From contig CATNEN010000039.1 of NCBI GenBank assembly GCA_950097015.1, positions 10,448,001-10,512,000 on the forward strand: a DNA stretch of 64,000 nucleotides. Reading direction: 5' to 3'. Every line of letters starts with the position of its first letter. Position 1 is the first letter of the stretch. The DNA comes from Macrostomum hystrix (taxonomy: Eukaryota > Platyhelminthes > Macrostomidae). The notes beneath the pieces are model-generated. The model was not told where the DNA came from, searched no databases, and saw nothing but the letters and a program-made list of their open reading frames with translations. Below are positions 1 to 22,391 of the stretch, piece by piece. A program made the position numbers and the translations under genes.

Positions 1-20
1 GTTTAGAAAGGGAAATTTAC

Positions 21-300
21 GTATCGATAAGATATTTCAGTATCGCAGGAGAGATTTGAGTATCGCAGGAGAGATTTGAGTATCGCAGGAGAGATTTAGA
101 TATCGAATGAAATATTTAGTTATCGAATTTGACATTTACGTTTCGAAGGAGAGATTTAGGTATCAAATGAAAAATTTAAGTATTGAATGAGAAATTCGGG
201 TATCGAATGAAATATTTGAGTATCGAATGAGAAATTTAGGTATCGAATGAAAGATTTGAGTATCGAATGAGAGATTCGGCTATCGAAAGGGATATCGCGT
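21..300. repeat. 20-bp minisatellite in SMG1 intron
   Basis: A diverged tandem array with a unit close to tatcgaatgagagatttgag fills the intron before the first visible SMG1 exon. Many units differ by several substitutions, so the array looks old compared with others in the window. No coding potential is preserved across it. Confidence 0.85.
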
Positions 301-381
301 ATCAAATAGAAATGCGTGTATTATGTATTTTCCTTATCTTCCCATGTTTATTAATTGCGGGCTCAGATGCCAACGCCGCAG

Positions 382-11418
<11,037 letters not shown>

Positions 11419-13061
11419 TTTTAGATTGTATTTTAAATAGGCAGGTGTCACATTGTTAATCAGTACGGCTTTCATCTATTCATTTGCGTGTACTTTGCGT
11501 GTTTTAAATTGGGATAAATTTTATAAAATAGAGAAAAAAATTCACTCGACAACCAGTAGAAGTAGATGGACCGGAAGCAGTGTTTCTTAAAAAATGTTTA
11601 AGGGGCCTGTTTCTCGTTAAAAAGACACTACGCACTATTAATTAAAATTAAACACAGAAAATTCTATTTTTTGCGGTGAGAACCGGCCTCCGAAAACATT
11701 TTTCTAAGAAACATGGTTTCCGATCTTTCTACACTCAGGCTGTGTACAACTGTTCGGTCCATGGACTGGGAAGGTGACTAGTGTTTTACTTATTGAAAAC
11801 TTATTTAATATGGCTTCAAAATGAAAAGTCTGTGTGCCAACTGATTTCTAATTATCAAATGATTTCACATTCGCATGCCCAATATTTATCCCGCATTGGT
11901 GCTTCATCACTATATAAATATCATTTGCTTTCTCCAATTTTGAGGAGAATTTTCACACTCTCCGTGTTGTTGCCATGTCGATTTCATTTCAATATCCGAA
12001 TAAATTCAATCCTTCCTAGGAAGGAAGGAAATGGGTTTTTAGTTTCTGTTTTACGCGGGTATTAGCCACTGCATGGCTTCTTTCTTCGCACCAATACCCT
12101 CTCAGCCATCGCTTGATTGGGCTAGATTTTTGGAAGGCTCAATTTTTTCCTCGTCAGAAAGCGATTATGATGAAGCAACAATATTCTGCCATTATATTCC
12201 ATCTGCAGTGCAGCCATGCGGTAATTATCTCGCAAGAATTAAGAATATAATATACTAGCTTAATAATAGAAATCGTACACCTAGCTATAGCCCCACTGGG
12301 CCAGATGTGACGCAGTCACAGCTTCCTGCTGTGTACAGCTTGCTGTACAGTCCATGGTTTGGGCAGGCCGTTACAAACACCTTAATTTCTACCCCTAGCT
12401 GATGCTAAAACCTATTTTAGAGCCTTGTGGAAGTTTAAGGAACTTTGGTCTCAGGGAAGGACCTGAGCTGAGTTGTTATTGAAAAAATTGACTGCAATTT
12501 GAGAAGAACTCGTGAAGGTCGTCGCTGCAACTGAGACCGCCAGCTGCGAATAGGCAATCCAATAATACACTTGTGTCGAAGGGTGCACCGGCTGCTGGCA
12601 ATTGTCGATTGAGTAAATATGCTTAGAAACGAGGCGGCAGCTATGCTCTATTTGTGTATGCATAAGATGCGGCCATGCTGCAGACTCCATGGCTATATAG
12701 TCAGTGCATGCTGCTATGGTTGGCAAATACTTTCCAAAACTGGTTCTGGCCAGTCTTGCATAGCTGAATCCTGGACGCATTGCTGCTTTCCCTGCTTTCT
12801 GCAGTTTCTCTGCTAGCCAGATGCAGACAGCAGCATTCACCAATCCCCGAGCAAGTCTTTCTCACCTAGCAGATCCGTTTCAAAAAATGGATGTGTTTAG
12901 CTTGGCTCTGATTGGCTGGCTCAGTTTTAAGTGGACTGCCTACAAATGGCAGCAAAAAATAATAAATTGACCTTAATGCAGGGACAAATGCGATTGTGCG
13001 ACTAGCAGCAATTCAACCTGATAGCGAGGCGACTTTCAAGCTGTATTGCAACGCAAGCACA
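11419..13061. other. Intergenic, no gene recognised
   Basis: This holds the SMG1 3' flank and the 5' flank of the Ly6 gene. I see AT-rich unique-looking sequence and short segments resembling the SINE-A tail (near 11735-11775 and 12290-12370, with the agtccatgg motif). A 130-codon open frame on the minus strand (12451-12843) has no recognisable domain and I do not call it. Confidence 0.5.
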
Positions 13062-14472
13062 ATGAGTAAGTCAGGTTTCCAAATTAAATTTAAAATAACG
13101 ATTTTGTTTGGGGCTGGGGGCAGAGCGGGTTGACGTGTTTACCTCTCGCATCGAAGTCCCTGAGCTCGATTCCGCGGCAAGGCTACATTAATTTGGGGCG
13201 CAGCCGGGAAGAGGCTTTGGGGGCTTGTCGCGTGCAATTGACGCCCTTGAGGCCCAACCTTCTGCACTGTCTGACAATGAGAAAGTCAGGGCAGATGTAC
13301 ACACCTGTGTGAGTGTGTGCCTGCGTACAGTATCTGTGTGCGTGCGTGTGTGCTCAGGAGTCAGCGGAATAGGCAGAATTGCCTCTTCGCTGGCTGCGGT
13401 TCTCGTGTTACCAAGTGATGAGCCTTTTCCCCTCCCGCAATTAAATAATTATTATTAGCGAGTCTTGTATTCTTTAACGAACTCTACATTTTAGCAGTCT
13501 GTTCGTTGACGCTCTGCTGTGTTTGTTTCTGTCTTTGCTGCCTACAAATACCTTGGGTTGCGGCTAATTCTTCAACAACCAGCGTTGCCATGACAACCAG
13601 TAGTTCTAGCAACGCCGCCAATAGGATCAAGTGCTACGTGTGCGACCCGTGCGGCATCACCGGCGCGCCGACTGCTGCTCAGGCTAATAACCGATCGATT
13701 TGCGAACAGTGCGGTGTATGACAACTTTCTCATTGTCAAGCGGTTGTTTTATTTTTCTAGCTTCTAGGCTTACGTAGCTCAAGATAACAACTGGGGGGTG
13801 GGTGGCAGAGTGCATGGCTAACTCACGAATCAACTCTTGTCTCACCAAGTTCCCCGAGCTCGATTCCGCTGTGAGGCCACATTCATTTGAGGGCCATAAA
13901 GGAGAAAAGACTCCTGACCAATCGCCATGAAAATCAAGAACGTCGGCTAACATTTTCCGCTCTACATGTATCAGATGAAAAAGCTTCCAGAATCACACCA
14001 GCATTGTCGAGATATTCAATGATTCTCGTCGGTGTGTCAAGTGGCAAAAATTTTCTGCTCACAAAATTTAATCATGTAACCATACAGATTCATACAGAGC
14101 AATGTTCTTGTCTTCGACAATAATTCCGCCTCGGAATCAACGTCTCGACGATGCTTACCTATTTATGTTATGTTCCTAGAGCAAATAGTTACTGGAGTAG
14201 TGCCACACACTATAAGACTTCTCAAATTTTGTCATCGCGAGCAGAAATCCGTAGTCGGCTATCTGGGAACCGTGACCAGAGTCACTAGAAAATGCTACCG
14301 ACGCGAGGACCCGGTGTACACCAGCTGCCAGCCTAGCGTTTCTAAGGACGCCGTGGACACGTGCTGCAGCAATGCCGACTATTGCAACAGAGTTGGCCGG
14401 CTATCTGCCTGGCTGCCGGCTCTGGCTGCGGCTCAGCTGTACACTCTCATTGTCCAGCAGCTGCGGCTCTGA
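13062..14472 (+). CDS. Ly6/uPAR-type three-finger GPI-anchored protein
   Basis: The model is three exons: 13062-13065 (ATGA), 13498-13715 and 14245-14472, 149 residues. The tiny first exon ends at ATGA|GTAAGT and joins in phase to give a signal peptide rich in Leu and Cys (MICSLTLCCVCFC onward). The mature part starts IKCYVCDPCG and ends with the Ly6 signature CC..ADYCN. It is followed by a short hydrophobic tail (LSAWLPALAAAQLYTLIV) typical of a GPI-anchor signal. Ly6 proteins are small disulphide-rich cell-surface proteins, often receptor modulators; the partner here is unknown. Both introns contain SINE-B copies. The exon 2/3 junction is a best guess among nearby AG sites; the fold assignment is stronger than the exact model. 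Confidence 0.75.
13105..13455 (+). mobile_element. SINE-B, longest copy, in Ly6 intron 1
   Basis: The element starts with a tRNA-like head (ggcagagcgggttgacgtg, then tgagctcgattccgcgg). Its body includes cttgggggcttgtc-like and tgatgagaaagtcagggc-like segments, a GT-rich stretch (tacagtatctgtgtgcgtg), and the tail gaattgcctcttcgctggctg. At least seven other copies or pieces occur in this window on both strands, so it is a high-copy family. Confidence 0.8.
13795..13905 (+). mobile_element. SINE-B head fragment in Ly6 intron 2
   Basis: The head motifs gggtggcagagtgcatggc and gagctcgattccgctgtga match the start of the 13.1-kb SINE-B copy. The body is lost and runs into a segment related to repeat family C. 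Confidence 0.65.
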
Positions 14473-14899
14473 GCAGATGTTAATTAATCTTAACTAAGCG
14501 CCTAGTTAAACCGTCACGCTATTACACTACAGACTACTATGAGTATAATAAGAAGGCCTTTTTATCCGACACAATTTTTCTCTACACTCCGTTCAAGTGA
14601 ATCTTAGAAATGGTAAAAAGTAACGCGTAAAGTAAGATCTGTTTAATGTTAAAATAACGAAGGAGTCTAGACAAGTGAGATATTTCCATTGTGACAATTC
14701 GTTTCTTTTCATACAATCTCTTCAAATATGGAAATATATTTGCAAGCGCTTCTGCGTTTTCTAAAAGCAGTAACGAGTTCCTATACAAAACATATATAAA
14801 ACACATGCTTATTTGAATTGAATTTCTAAAATAGCAAAACTATAGACAGTTTCTTTTTAATGTTAATGAGCCTAGGCCTGATGCACAGAAGGTCTGAGG

Positions 14900-14936
14900 G
14901 TGCCTGGACTGATGATGCACTGATCAGTCCAGGCAC
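14900..14936. other. Perfect 14-bp hairpin between convergent genes
   Basis: gtgcctggactgat is followed by a 9-base loop and then its exact reverse complement. It lies 428 bp after the Ly6 stop and 40 bp after the stop of the minus-strand C22orf39-like gene, so it could be in the 3' UTR of either transcript. Function is unknown. Confidence 0.7.
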
Positions 14937-14976
14937 GCCACGGACACTCCACAATGTTCACATTATTTTTTAGGCC

Positions 14977-15507
14977 CTACAAAATGGCGCATTGGCTGAT
15001 TCGGGCGCCAATAGACATTTGTCCAACAACGCCGTACTGAGCAAATGAGGCCTCCAAAGCGTCGTCAGCGGCTGCCAGCATCCGATGATCGAGCGCATCG
15101 CGCGAAACGGCAGATTTATCAGCCTGTGCTGCAGGTAGGGGCAGGGGCTTGGACCAGTCAGCAGGCGGCTGTTCCCGATACTGCCAGACATTGTTGCCTG
15201 TCATTGCCCGCAGTCTGGCGTGCCGGCGTCGCATTTCGCTAAGCACCAGAGCTTCGAATGCGGCTCGCTCCTCTGTCTGGTGCAGGCAGTTGGTGTGGTC
15301 CAATTCCCATTGGCTGCAGTCGGGCTGCGAGCCATAGACAAATTCGTGATGCTTGCGATAGGATCGGGTCTGACAGACTCGGAGTTCCTCCTTGTAGACT
15401 GAGCAGGGCTGCACGAGCCAGCTGTAGCGGTCCAAGTTGCAATTTGGCTCTGATTGGCTGTCGTCATTGCTGCCACCACTGGCTGAGGTGGCTGATGCTG
15501 TTTTCAT
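14977..15507 (-). CDS. C22orf39: C22orf39/PANTS (UPF0545) homologue, twin CX9C protein
   Basis: A single open frame of 176 residues. The core from about residue 28 to 120 matches the UPF0545 family: W-x2-PCSVYKEELRVC, then F-x-YGSQPDCSQWELDHTNC, ending with NNVWQYREQPPADWSKPLPLP, the family hallmark. Two CX9C pairs (CSVYKEELRVC and CSQWELDHTNC) give a CHCH-like helical hairpin. In mammals this protein (PANTS) is reported at synapses; a mitochondrial or synaptic role here is inference. The roughly 50-residue tail after the PLPLP motif is not seen in the vertebrate protein. An intron could change that tail. The start is the first ATG, followed by a Ser-rich low-complexity N terminus. A MITE lies about 210 bp upstream. 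Confidence 0.85.
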   Translation of the reverse strand: MKTASATSASGGSNDDSQSEPNCNLDRYSWLVQPCSVYKEELRVCQTRSYRKHHEFVYGSQPDCSQWELDHTNCLHQTEERAAFEALVLSEMRRRHARLRAMTGNNVWQYREQPPADWSKPLPLPAAQADKSAVSRDALDHRMLAAADDALEASFAQYGVVGQMSIGARISQCAIL

Positions 15508-15715
15508 CTTTGGCTATCAGATTGCAGAGAAGTTGACTGGAAAAAATTAAAGATCCATAACTGTACATTGTGACTAGAGCAGATATATTTGCAGGCCCAT
15601 TAAAAATTTGTAAATTTGGATCAGAGGAATGGCTAGGTAGAATTACCAATCATTATATTGACTATAATAACAAAGCTTTGACATTACTACTATGGCACAA
15701 TACTACCCTTACAGG

Positions 15716-15994
15716 CATACATGCGCAACACCCGGCCGACCCGGCCGAACCGGCCGGGTGAAACGAGGGCCAAGCAAGGTAAGTCGCAAAAACCAATTGA
15801 CCAAGCGCAAAAAAATCAAAGGGGGGACCAAGGGACAAAAAAGGAAGGCGTGAAGAAAAGGAAAAAGGGGAGAAAAAGAGAGCAAATGAGAGCAAAAAAA
15901 GTCGTAAATAGAGCAATGAAACAAACTAAGTCACAAATGAGAGCAAAAACTAAGTCGCACGGCCGGCTAAGATTTGGGAGGTTGCGCATGTATG
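15716..15994. mobile_element. hAT-like MITE, copy 1 (279 bp)
   Basis: Terminal inverted repeats catacatgcgcaac and gttgcgcatgtatg bound the element. It is flanked by the 8-bp direct repeat cttacagg at 15708-15715 and 15995-16002. The head is GC-rich (cccggccgacccggcc), the middle purine-rich. There is no transposase. An 8-bp target duplication is typical of hAT-superfamily transposition. It shares near-identity with 18224-18500. It sits in the upstream flank of the C22orf39-like gene. Confidence 0.9.
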
Positions 15995-16002
15995 CTTACA
16001 GG

Positions 16003-18215
16003 TTCTTGTGAAATAGCTGCATGGTGTAATTGTTATTATAATTCAGTTGGTCTCTAAAGCAACATATTGAGTTGTAAGACGCAAAGAAGTAGCTAATACT
16101 TAATAAGTAAAAAAATATTTTATAGGCCTAACATGCATATTATTGATATTTACTAGGCCCCTATTGTCCAGTTTGTTAAAAGTATTTTGAACACTCAGAG
16201 AGCATAGCTAAGCATTAAAGCTTATTCCAATTAATATCATTAAAAGCAACAAAATGCAAATTAGAATTTTGTCTTAAGCAGAACATTAGTTTCTCTGCAT
16301 TTTGATTTTGCACTGCTATTGGGTTAAGCATATTACTCCTAACTAAATTAAGACATGTTGCCTAATGTTTACTACCAAGCCTGAACAATTGAAGTTTACA
16401 AGTGTTTTGCTTAAATATATCACATACTTTTGAGAAAAGATAAACTGCCAATTACTCATTATTTAATTACATTCTATTTTACTCAGTACATAATTATAAT
16501 TAAGTTTTTAAAAGTATAGAAACAAGCTTGAATCGTTAGCTATAAATTAACTTTACACAAGAGTTTTGCCATAGTTATGGATATGGGTAGGTATCACAGA
16601 TGGACGGCGCACGTATTTGTGATGGCGTCACGAACAGTGTGATGGGTGGGGTGTTAGCAGTAGGTTAGATTAGGTTATGCCTACTAGGCGCATCCTGCGA
16701 ATCATGATTTTAACAGCTTTTTATTTTTTACAATTTCATATTACAATTTTACAATTCTTAAAATCACGCTTCTTAGAAAAAACGGCAAAGAATAACAAAG
16801 TATTTAATCATTTTATTAGGAGAAAATATTGTAATTTCTAAACCAGCTTTACTCAAGCTTAGCTAGAAAGTAAAATGTTTAATCCTTCATGATAATACTT
16901 CTAAATAATTAATTCAAACTCATTTTTAGTCGGTTCCTAGAAATTGATTCGCGCGGCGTCTTGTCAAAAACCATTAGCTAAGTGCATACAGCATATGCAT
17001 AGACCTACTTTCGTTGAGCTAAGCATGTTTCGATGTATCGAACCAAAGAGCCCGTCTTATAAACTCGCGTTGCTGAAGTAAGCGAAGTTTTTACATTAGG
17101 CATTAAGGGCTCAATTTTACACTGCCGAGGTAGTTCGCCGGAGCTTGACACCAGTCGAAAACGAAATCGTCATATGGGATGTAAAAAATATGTGCAGCTT
17201 TCCGTCAAAGTCAAAATCGTCATATTTAAATATTTTTAATTATCTATTATATATCGAAATCGTCATCTTTGTATGAAGATTTGAAATATCACGCTTTTGA
17301 CATTAACCAAGAGCCTAAAATGAAACCTAGTATGAATATGAAGAATGCATGAAGCTAGAGGCTACAGCTTTATACAGCATTAATAAATGTTTCCATTTGT
17401 TAGGTTTGTTACCTTTTTAACTTTAAAAAGCAAAGGTAGGTCTATAATAAATATAGTTTTACATTTATAATATAGCTCTAGCCATGATCCATACAGGTTA
17501 GTAAGGAGCAAAGCGTTTTTTTTATTTTCAGGGTAGGCCTAATAACTCAAATTGTAAAGATATATATTACATTTTAATAAAACCAATGGGCCTTGGTCTA
17601 GCAAATGCATTAGGTCTATTGATATTATACTGGTTTATATGTATATAATAATTACTAACTACTGATCTGAATAATTCCAATTAACTACTGATCTGAATAA
17701 TGTTAAAGTCTTGGAAAGCTCTTATTCTTAGCTATATCCAATGCAATGTGCAAAGGCAGCAATATGATAGGGCCTAACTCAAAATTGTCTTACTAAAACT
17801 TTTTCTTTTCTATTCTATTTAATTTCAACTTAAACTACATTTAAATCAAAACTTTACACTGAGTATAGTAACTAATCATATAAATTAGATATAGTCAATT
17901 ATCAATAAAAAATCATTTTTGTACTGAATGCTTAATTAACCTTAGGCTTCTTATACTATTTGTATGAATAACTTGCTGAGTAATGTATTAGGCCTAGCCA
18001 TTAGGGTGATAAATGGGCATGCAATTCTGTAGCTAGGTATGGCAACCAATATTAATAGTATTGTAGTGAAATGTGTCCAAATTCAGTGTTGACCATCACC
18101 TCTAATACAAATTGTCTAGGACATTTAAGGCATTAGTGTTGTGATTAAGCGCTACTCTCAAGAGTAGTCAAGTGTTTGATCTGACTACAAGAGACACCTT
18201 ATCCAGGTCCTGACC
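16003..18215. other. AT-rich interval without recognised genes
   Basis: Apart from short scattered motifs (three nearby aaatcgtcat occurrences around 17165-17270) I see no gene, tandem array or RNA gene. The interval lies between the two MITE copies. Confidence 0.5.
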
Positions 18216-18223
18216 TTCACCCA

Positions 18224-18500
18224 CATACATGCGCAACACCCGGCCGACCCGGCCAAACCGGCCAGGTGAAACGGGGGCCAAGCAAGGTAAGTCGCAAAAA
18301 CCAATCAACCAAGTGCAAAAAATCAAAGGGGGGACCAAGGGACAAAAAAAGGAAGTGTGAAGAAAAGGAAAAAGGGGAGAGAAGAGAGCAAATGAGAGCA
18401 AACTAAGTCATAAATAGAGCAATGAAACAAACTAAGTTGCAAATGAGAGCAAAAACTAAGTTGCAAGGCCGGCTAAGATTTGGGAGATTGCGCATGTATG
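18224..18500. mobile_element. hAT-like MITE, copy 2 (277 bp)
   Basis: Same inverted termini as copy 1 (catacatgcgcaac / ttgcgcatgtatg). It is flanked by a perfect, different 8-bp duplication, ttcaccca, at 18216-18223 and 18501-18508. Same orientation and near-identical body to copy 1, so both moved fairly recently. An autonomous hAT elsewhere must have supplied transposase. Confidence 0.92.
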
Positions 18501-18999
18501 TTCACCCAGCCCACTACTCAGGCCCTAGTGAGAGTCCACTTGTATAGACAACTATATTTGGGGACCAATGGCATGGTGCATGGTCATTTATTTCATTTGC
18601 CAACTTTTTGTCTGCTGGCAGACAAAATGAAATGACTGTTTTTGAAAATAGTATAAGAACTGTACAAACATATTATTCTAAAACTTTTATTTATTAAAGA
18701 ATTAAAGAAAGTGTATTTATGATGATAAATGTTGTTAGTGAAACAAACTTATATAATATTTGCCTAATAGCATCATTCATAGAAATATTATCAGGAATTT
18801 GAAATTGTCTTTTAAGAAGACTTTAGTCTTGGTGGCTTTAGCTTTTATAGATGATTGTGTTGTTTTGCATGCTGTCATTACAAAGTTTTGCAATAATGCT
18901 AGAGGTCTATAAAATAAGTAAAGAACAAAGTTGGAAATGTTTGGTTCCAGTTTTGTATATTTATAGGCTATTTATTAGCTCTAGAACTTTAAGAAAAAT

Positions 19000-19300
19000 G
19001 GTACATCATTTTGTGACACTAGACACACAGCCAGCAAGGAGGCAATTCTGCCCATTTGGCTGACTCCTGAGCATGCCCATACACAGGCATGTGCTCTTAT
19101 AGGTGTAAACATCTGCCCTGACATTCTAATCATCAGGCAGTGTACATTCTCACTGTGCCTTGGAGGTTGGGTCTCAAGGGCATCAATTTCACAACAAGCC
19201 CCCCAAACATTCTTTCTGCGGCTGTGCCCCAATTTAATGTTGCCAGGGAATTGAGCTTGGGCACCTTGGTGCGATAAGCGAACATGTTAACCGCTCTACC
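19000..19300 (-). mobile_element. SINE-B, reversed copy
   Basis: Read on the minus strand this gives the SINE-B order: tRNA-like head near 19300, gggggcttgttgtgaaattg, caccttgagacccaacctcc-like body, and the ggcagaattgcctccttgc tail near 19035. It lies in the 5' flank of SPCS1. Confidence 0.75.
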
Positions 19301-19324
19301 ACTGGATAAAAGAATAAGATTGCA

Positions 19325-19400
19325 TTATTTGGGCCGGGATTCGAACTCACGACCTTAGGTCAGAAGTTTTCAGAAGTCTCAGAACACTGAGCTACAACTA
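19325..19400 (-). mobile_element. tRNA-like SINE head remnant
   Basis: On the minus strand the segment has gttgtagctcagtgttctga and gtgagttcgaatcccggcc, which resemble A and B boxes of a tRNA. The spacing is stretched and no clean cloverleaf forms, so I call it a SINE head, not a tRNA gene. Confidence 0.5.
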
Positions 19401-19531
19401 CCAACTATTTATCTTGTTTTTTTAGGCAATCAATTGACTAGAGAGTATTTTAGTTAATATTAAATTAAATTATAATTAGGATTTAAGGTTACATCAAAGA
19501 TAATTGTCATTTCAGCACTGCAAATTTCACC

Positions 19532-19813
19532 ATGGACAGTTGGAACAGTATAGTCAGCTCTGTAACCAGCCGTCTACCGCCTTCTCATATGGACTTTGAA
19601 GGCCAACGCCGGGCTGAGACCATTTTCCAGCTAGTGTTGGCTGTCTTTGGTGTCATTGGTTTCATCTGTGGCTATGCCTGCCAGCAGTTCTCCCTGACTG
19701 TGTACATCCTTGGCATTGGCTTTCTAGCCGCAGCCATTCTAACCCTGCCACCGTGGCCAATGTACAGACGGAATCCTGTGAAATGGCAGTCGGCTTCTAG
19801 GAAAGACAAATAA
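19532..19813 (+). CDS. SPCS1: SPCS1, signal peptidase complex subunit 1
   Basis: A 93-residue intronless coding region. SPCS1 is a small ER-membrane subunit of the signal peptidase complex, aiding substrate discrimination. The family pattern is complete: DFEGQRRAET before the first membrane helix (residues about 32-48), CGYACQQFSLTVYI in the luminal turn, a second helix (about 53-70), then LPPWPMYRRNPVKW, the strongest signature. The start ATG has a good context (caccATGG). A tttcag at 19510-19515 just upstream could be a 5' UTR or spliced-leader acceptor. The stop codon overlaps an AATAAA. Confidence 0.95.
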   Translation: MDSWNSIVSSVTSRLPPSHMDFEGQRRAETIFQLVLAVFGVIGFICGYACQQFSLTVYILGIGFLAAAILTLPPWPMYRRNPVKWQSASRKDK

Positions 19814-19814
19814 A
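19809..19814 (+). terminator. AATAAA poly(A) signal overlapping the SPCS1 stop
   Basis: The hexamer AATAAA includes the TAA stop of SPCS1 (19811-19813). If used, the 3' UTR would be only some 10-30 bases. A second AATAAA is near 20098. Confidence 0.5.
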
Positions 19815-21070
19815 AGTAGTCTTTGCATTAGCTTCATTTTAGTTGCTTACAAAACCAATACTGAGCGACCTGGGCTATACTGGTTAAATGGCGGGAGTAA
19901 CTATGCCTTTCGGTGTGTAGGTAAATGCCTCGTCATCTACTTCTAAAGAATAAATTAGATTATGTAGACAGTGGATTTGAAACCATACGTTAATAATATC
20001 TAATTTGTCAAATATGTGTCGTGTACTTTTTGTTTTACCGATTAGGGATATTTCAATAATTATTGTTGCTTTCTAAAGTTTGCACTTTAACCATTTAAAT
20101 AAAGTTGTTTGCCATTTCTAATCGACATAGTTTTTGTTCAGTAATTTGGCATGAATAAAAAATGCTTCGAATCCTTCGAATTAAGTCAATCAATTTTAGG
20201 TTATAATTTCACTTCTCGGATTTGTTTTTGTACTCGTAAATCAGATTTTTTATGTGTCTAGTATACTTTGGTGTGACTCACATTTTTTCTTGCACTGGAC
20301 AAATATTTTGTTATTGTTGTTGCATACCATTCCTCACTTACACTGTAATGAATATATATTTTATTATTGAGATAATATTCGGATTGCTTGTCGTTTGTTC
20401 GTTTGCTTGCTTTTTGTGAAATGTTTTCTTTAATCTGATTGCATGTTTACTTTCAAAATATATAGAAAATTAGTAGTTTCTCAGTACCTTATACTAAAAA
20501 ATACGGTTTTGCCGTTATAACCCCCTATATAGCACTTAATGCCATGTGAGTGCTGTTTCTTTTTGGATGGTAAAGCAACGGTATCGCTTGTTATCGTCCC
20601 TTGCCAGTTCATATTACAAAACCATTATTTGGCCCTTATATTGTAGATAAAATGAAGTCTGTTAATACTTTGAGTCGATAGGTCAGTAAAAACAAAACAT
20701 GTCGGCCTTGCCTCGGGCCTTTCTGAATATTATATTATTTGAAAGGCTAGGGCAGAAAGGGGGGTCGACAGCGAGGAGAGACAAATGAGGGTATGAAAAC
20801 CCTGGGGGGATGTACAATGGGGTTAACAGGCGATAACGCGCGCAGGGGGAAGGAAAACAAAGTTGGTGCTGACGCTAGACTGGAGGGAGGCAGAGATGAA
20901 AGGGACACGGGGGAAAATCGATAATAGATAGAAAGGGCGGGGCTGGCAGATAAACGGGTAAGAAAAAATATATTACCACACGGGTGAACAGAGAACAGGA
21001 TTGGCTAATAATAACTCACGATTTTCGCGACATATATAGTATAGAGTATCTAATAATTGTTGGTCAGGTT
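19815..21070. other. No gene recognised
   Basis: AT-rich sequence downstream of SPCS1, then a G/A-rich stretch around 20750-20960 with no clear repeat unit. No open frame with recognisable content. Confidence 0.5.
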
Positions 21071-21072
21071 TA

Positions 21073-22391
21073 CGAGGGCTGCTTAATAAGTTTCCGGAAA
21101 AACATATTTTAACATATCAAACCAGCATGAAATTTTACTTCCAGTCAGACACAGATACTAACACTTCTCCAAATATCCGCCATCGCAATCCAAGCACTTT
21201 TTCATCCTGTTAAATCACGCAGAAAAACATGCCCCCAAATGGTATCTGCTGATTTTCGCCAATTCGCCTTCCATCGCATTCAGCAGCTCCTCCTTGGTGT
21301 CAAAACGCCTCCCTTTCAAATTCCGCTTTATTTTCAGAAAGAGGAAGAAATCGCAAGGCGCCAGATCAGGTGAATACGGCGGATGCGGCAGCAGCGTCAG
21401 GTTTGTCGCCGACAAAAACTCTGACGCCACTCGGGCCTTGTGTGCCGGTGCGTTATCGTGGTGCAGGATGATGTGCCGATCTCTGGTCTTTGGCCGCTGT
21501 TCTTGAAGCGATCGCAGCACTTCAGTGAGGCATCTGGTTGTGTACCACTCTGCCGTCACTGTGGCACCCTTGTCCAGCACCACAGGCGGCAGAATCCCAC
21601 AGCGACGGAAGAAAACTGCGACCATCACTTTCCCGACACTGCGTTCTCGTGCGAATTTCACCGGCACTTCTTCACCATCAGCAACCCATTGCCTGCTCTG
21701 AGCTTTAGTTTCTGGATCGTAAAAGTAGATCCAGGTTTCGTCACCTGTTAGCACGTTGGACACCAGCGGTGAGGCTCCTGTGTTGAACTGACGCAGCGCT
21801 GACTGGCAGAAACTGACTCGGGCTGTCATGTGCTCGGTAGTTAGCTGATGAGGTACCCATCTGGCGCACAGCTTGCGTACGCCAAGTCTATCGTGCAGAA
21901 TGGAATTCATGGTGCCATCTGACACCCCACATTCTGCACGAGCTCACGAGTGGTCACACGTCTGTCTTCGTCAAGCAGACGCCTGGTGGCAGCCACAGTT
22001 GTATGCGTGATGGCTGAATTCGGACGTCCTTCACGCGGATCGTCGTCAAGACCGAATGCACCAGTCCGAAAACGAGCGTGCCACTTGTACACAACGCTCT
22101 GGCTTGGGGCTTCACTTCCAAGCGCCGTTTGAAGCATCTGCAGGCACTGGGATGGAGAATTTCCCAGGCGGAAAAGCAGCAGCAGCATGGCTCTCTTGTC
22201 ACACCGGGTCAGGCTTGGAGGTGGGTCCTTGTTCTCGTCAGTCTGGGCTTTCTTGCGAGTTAACATAGAAATGCAGCGAGCTGAAATTTTAGGCATACTG
22301 TCTCAACATATTGCCCGATCATTTCCTAAAAAAGCTCCTAAATATAATGCCTAGAACTATATTTTTCCGGAAACTTATTGAGCAACCCTCG
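21073..22391 (-). mobile_element. mariner element with intact inverted termini
   Basis: Inverted repeats of 30 bp bound the element, beginning cgagggctgcttaataag on the left and matching the right end at 28 of 30 positions. TA dinucleotides flank it (21071-21072 and 22392-22393), as expected for Tc1/mariner insertion. The length of 1.3 kb is normal for mariner. The transposase runs on the minus strand but has one frame break. Confidence 0.93.
21215..22296 (-). pseudogene. mariner transposase, frameshifted
   Basis: The N-terminal frame (22296-21907) has the paired helix-turn-helix region ending in the linker DDDPREGRPN. The C-terminal frame (21925-21215) has the catalytic motifs TGDETWIYFYD, HHDNAPAH and YSPDLAPCDFFLF, with 34 residues between the last two Asp, i.e. 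DD34D. The two frames overlap near 21915 and are separated by a one-base shift. All three acidic residues survive, so the loss is recent. No protein-coding role for the host is implied. Confidence 0.92.

Noticed and set aside
12451-12843. 130-residue protein on the minus strand
   Set aside because: No recognisable domain, no clear splice or promoter context, composition typical of chance.
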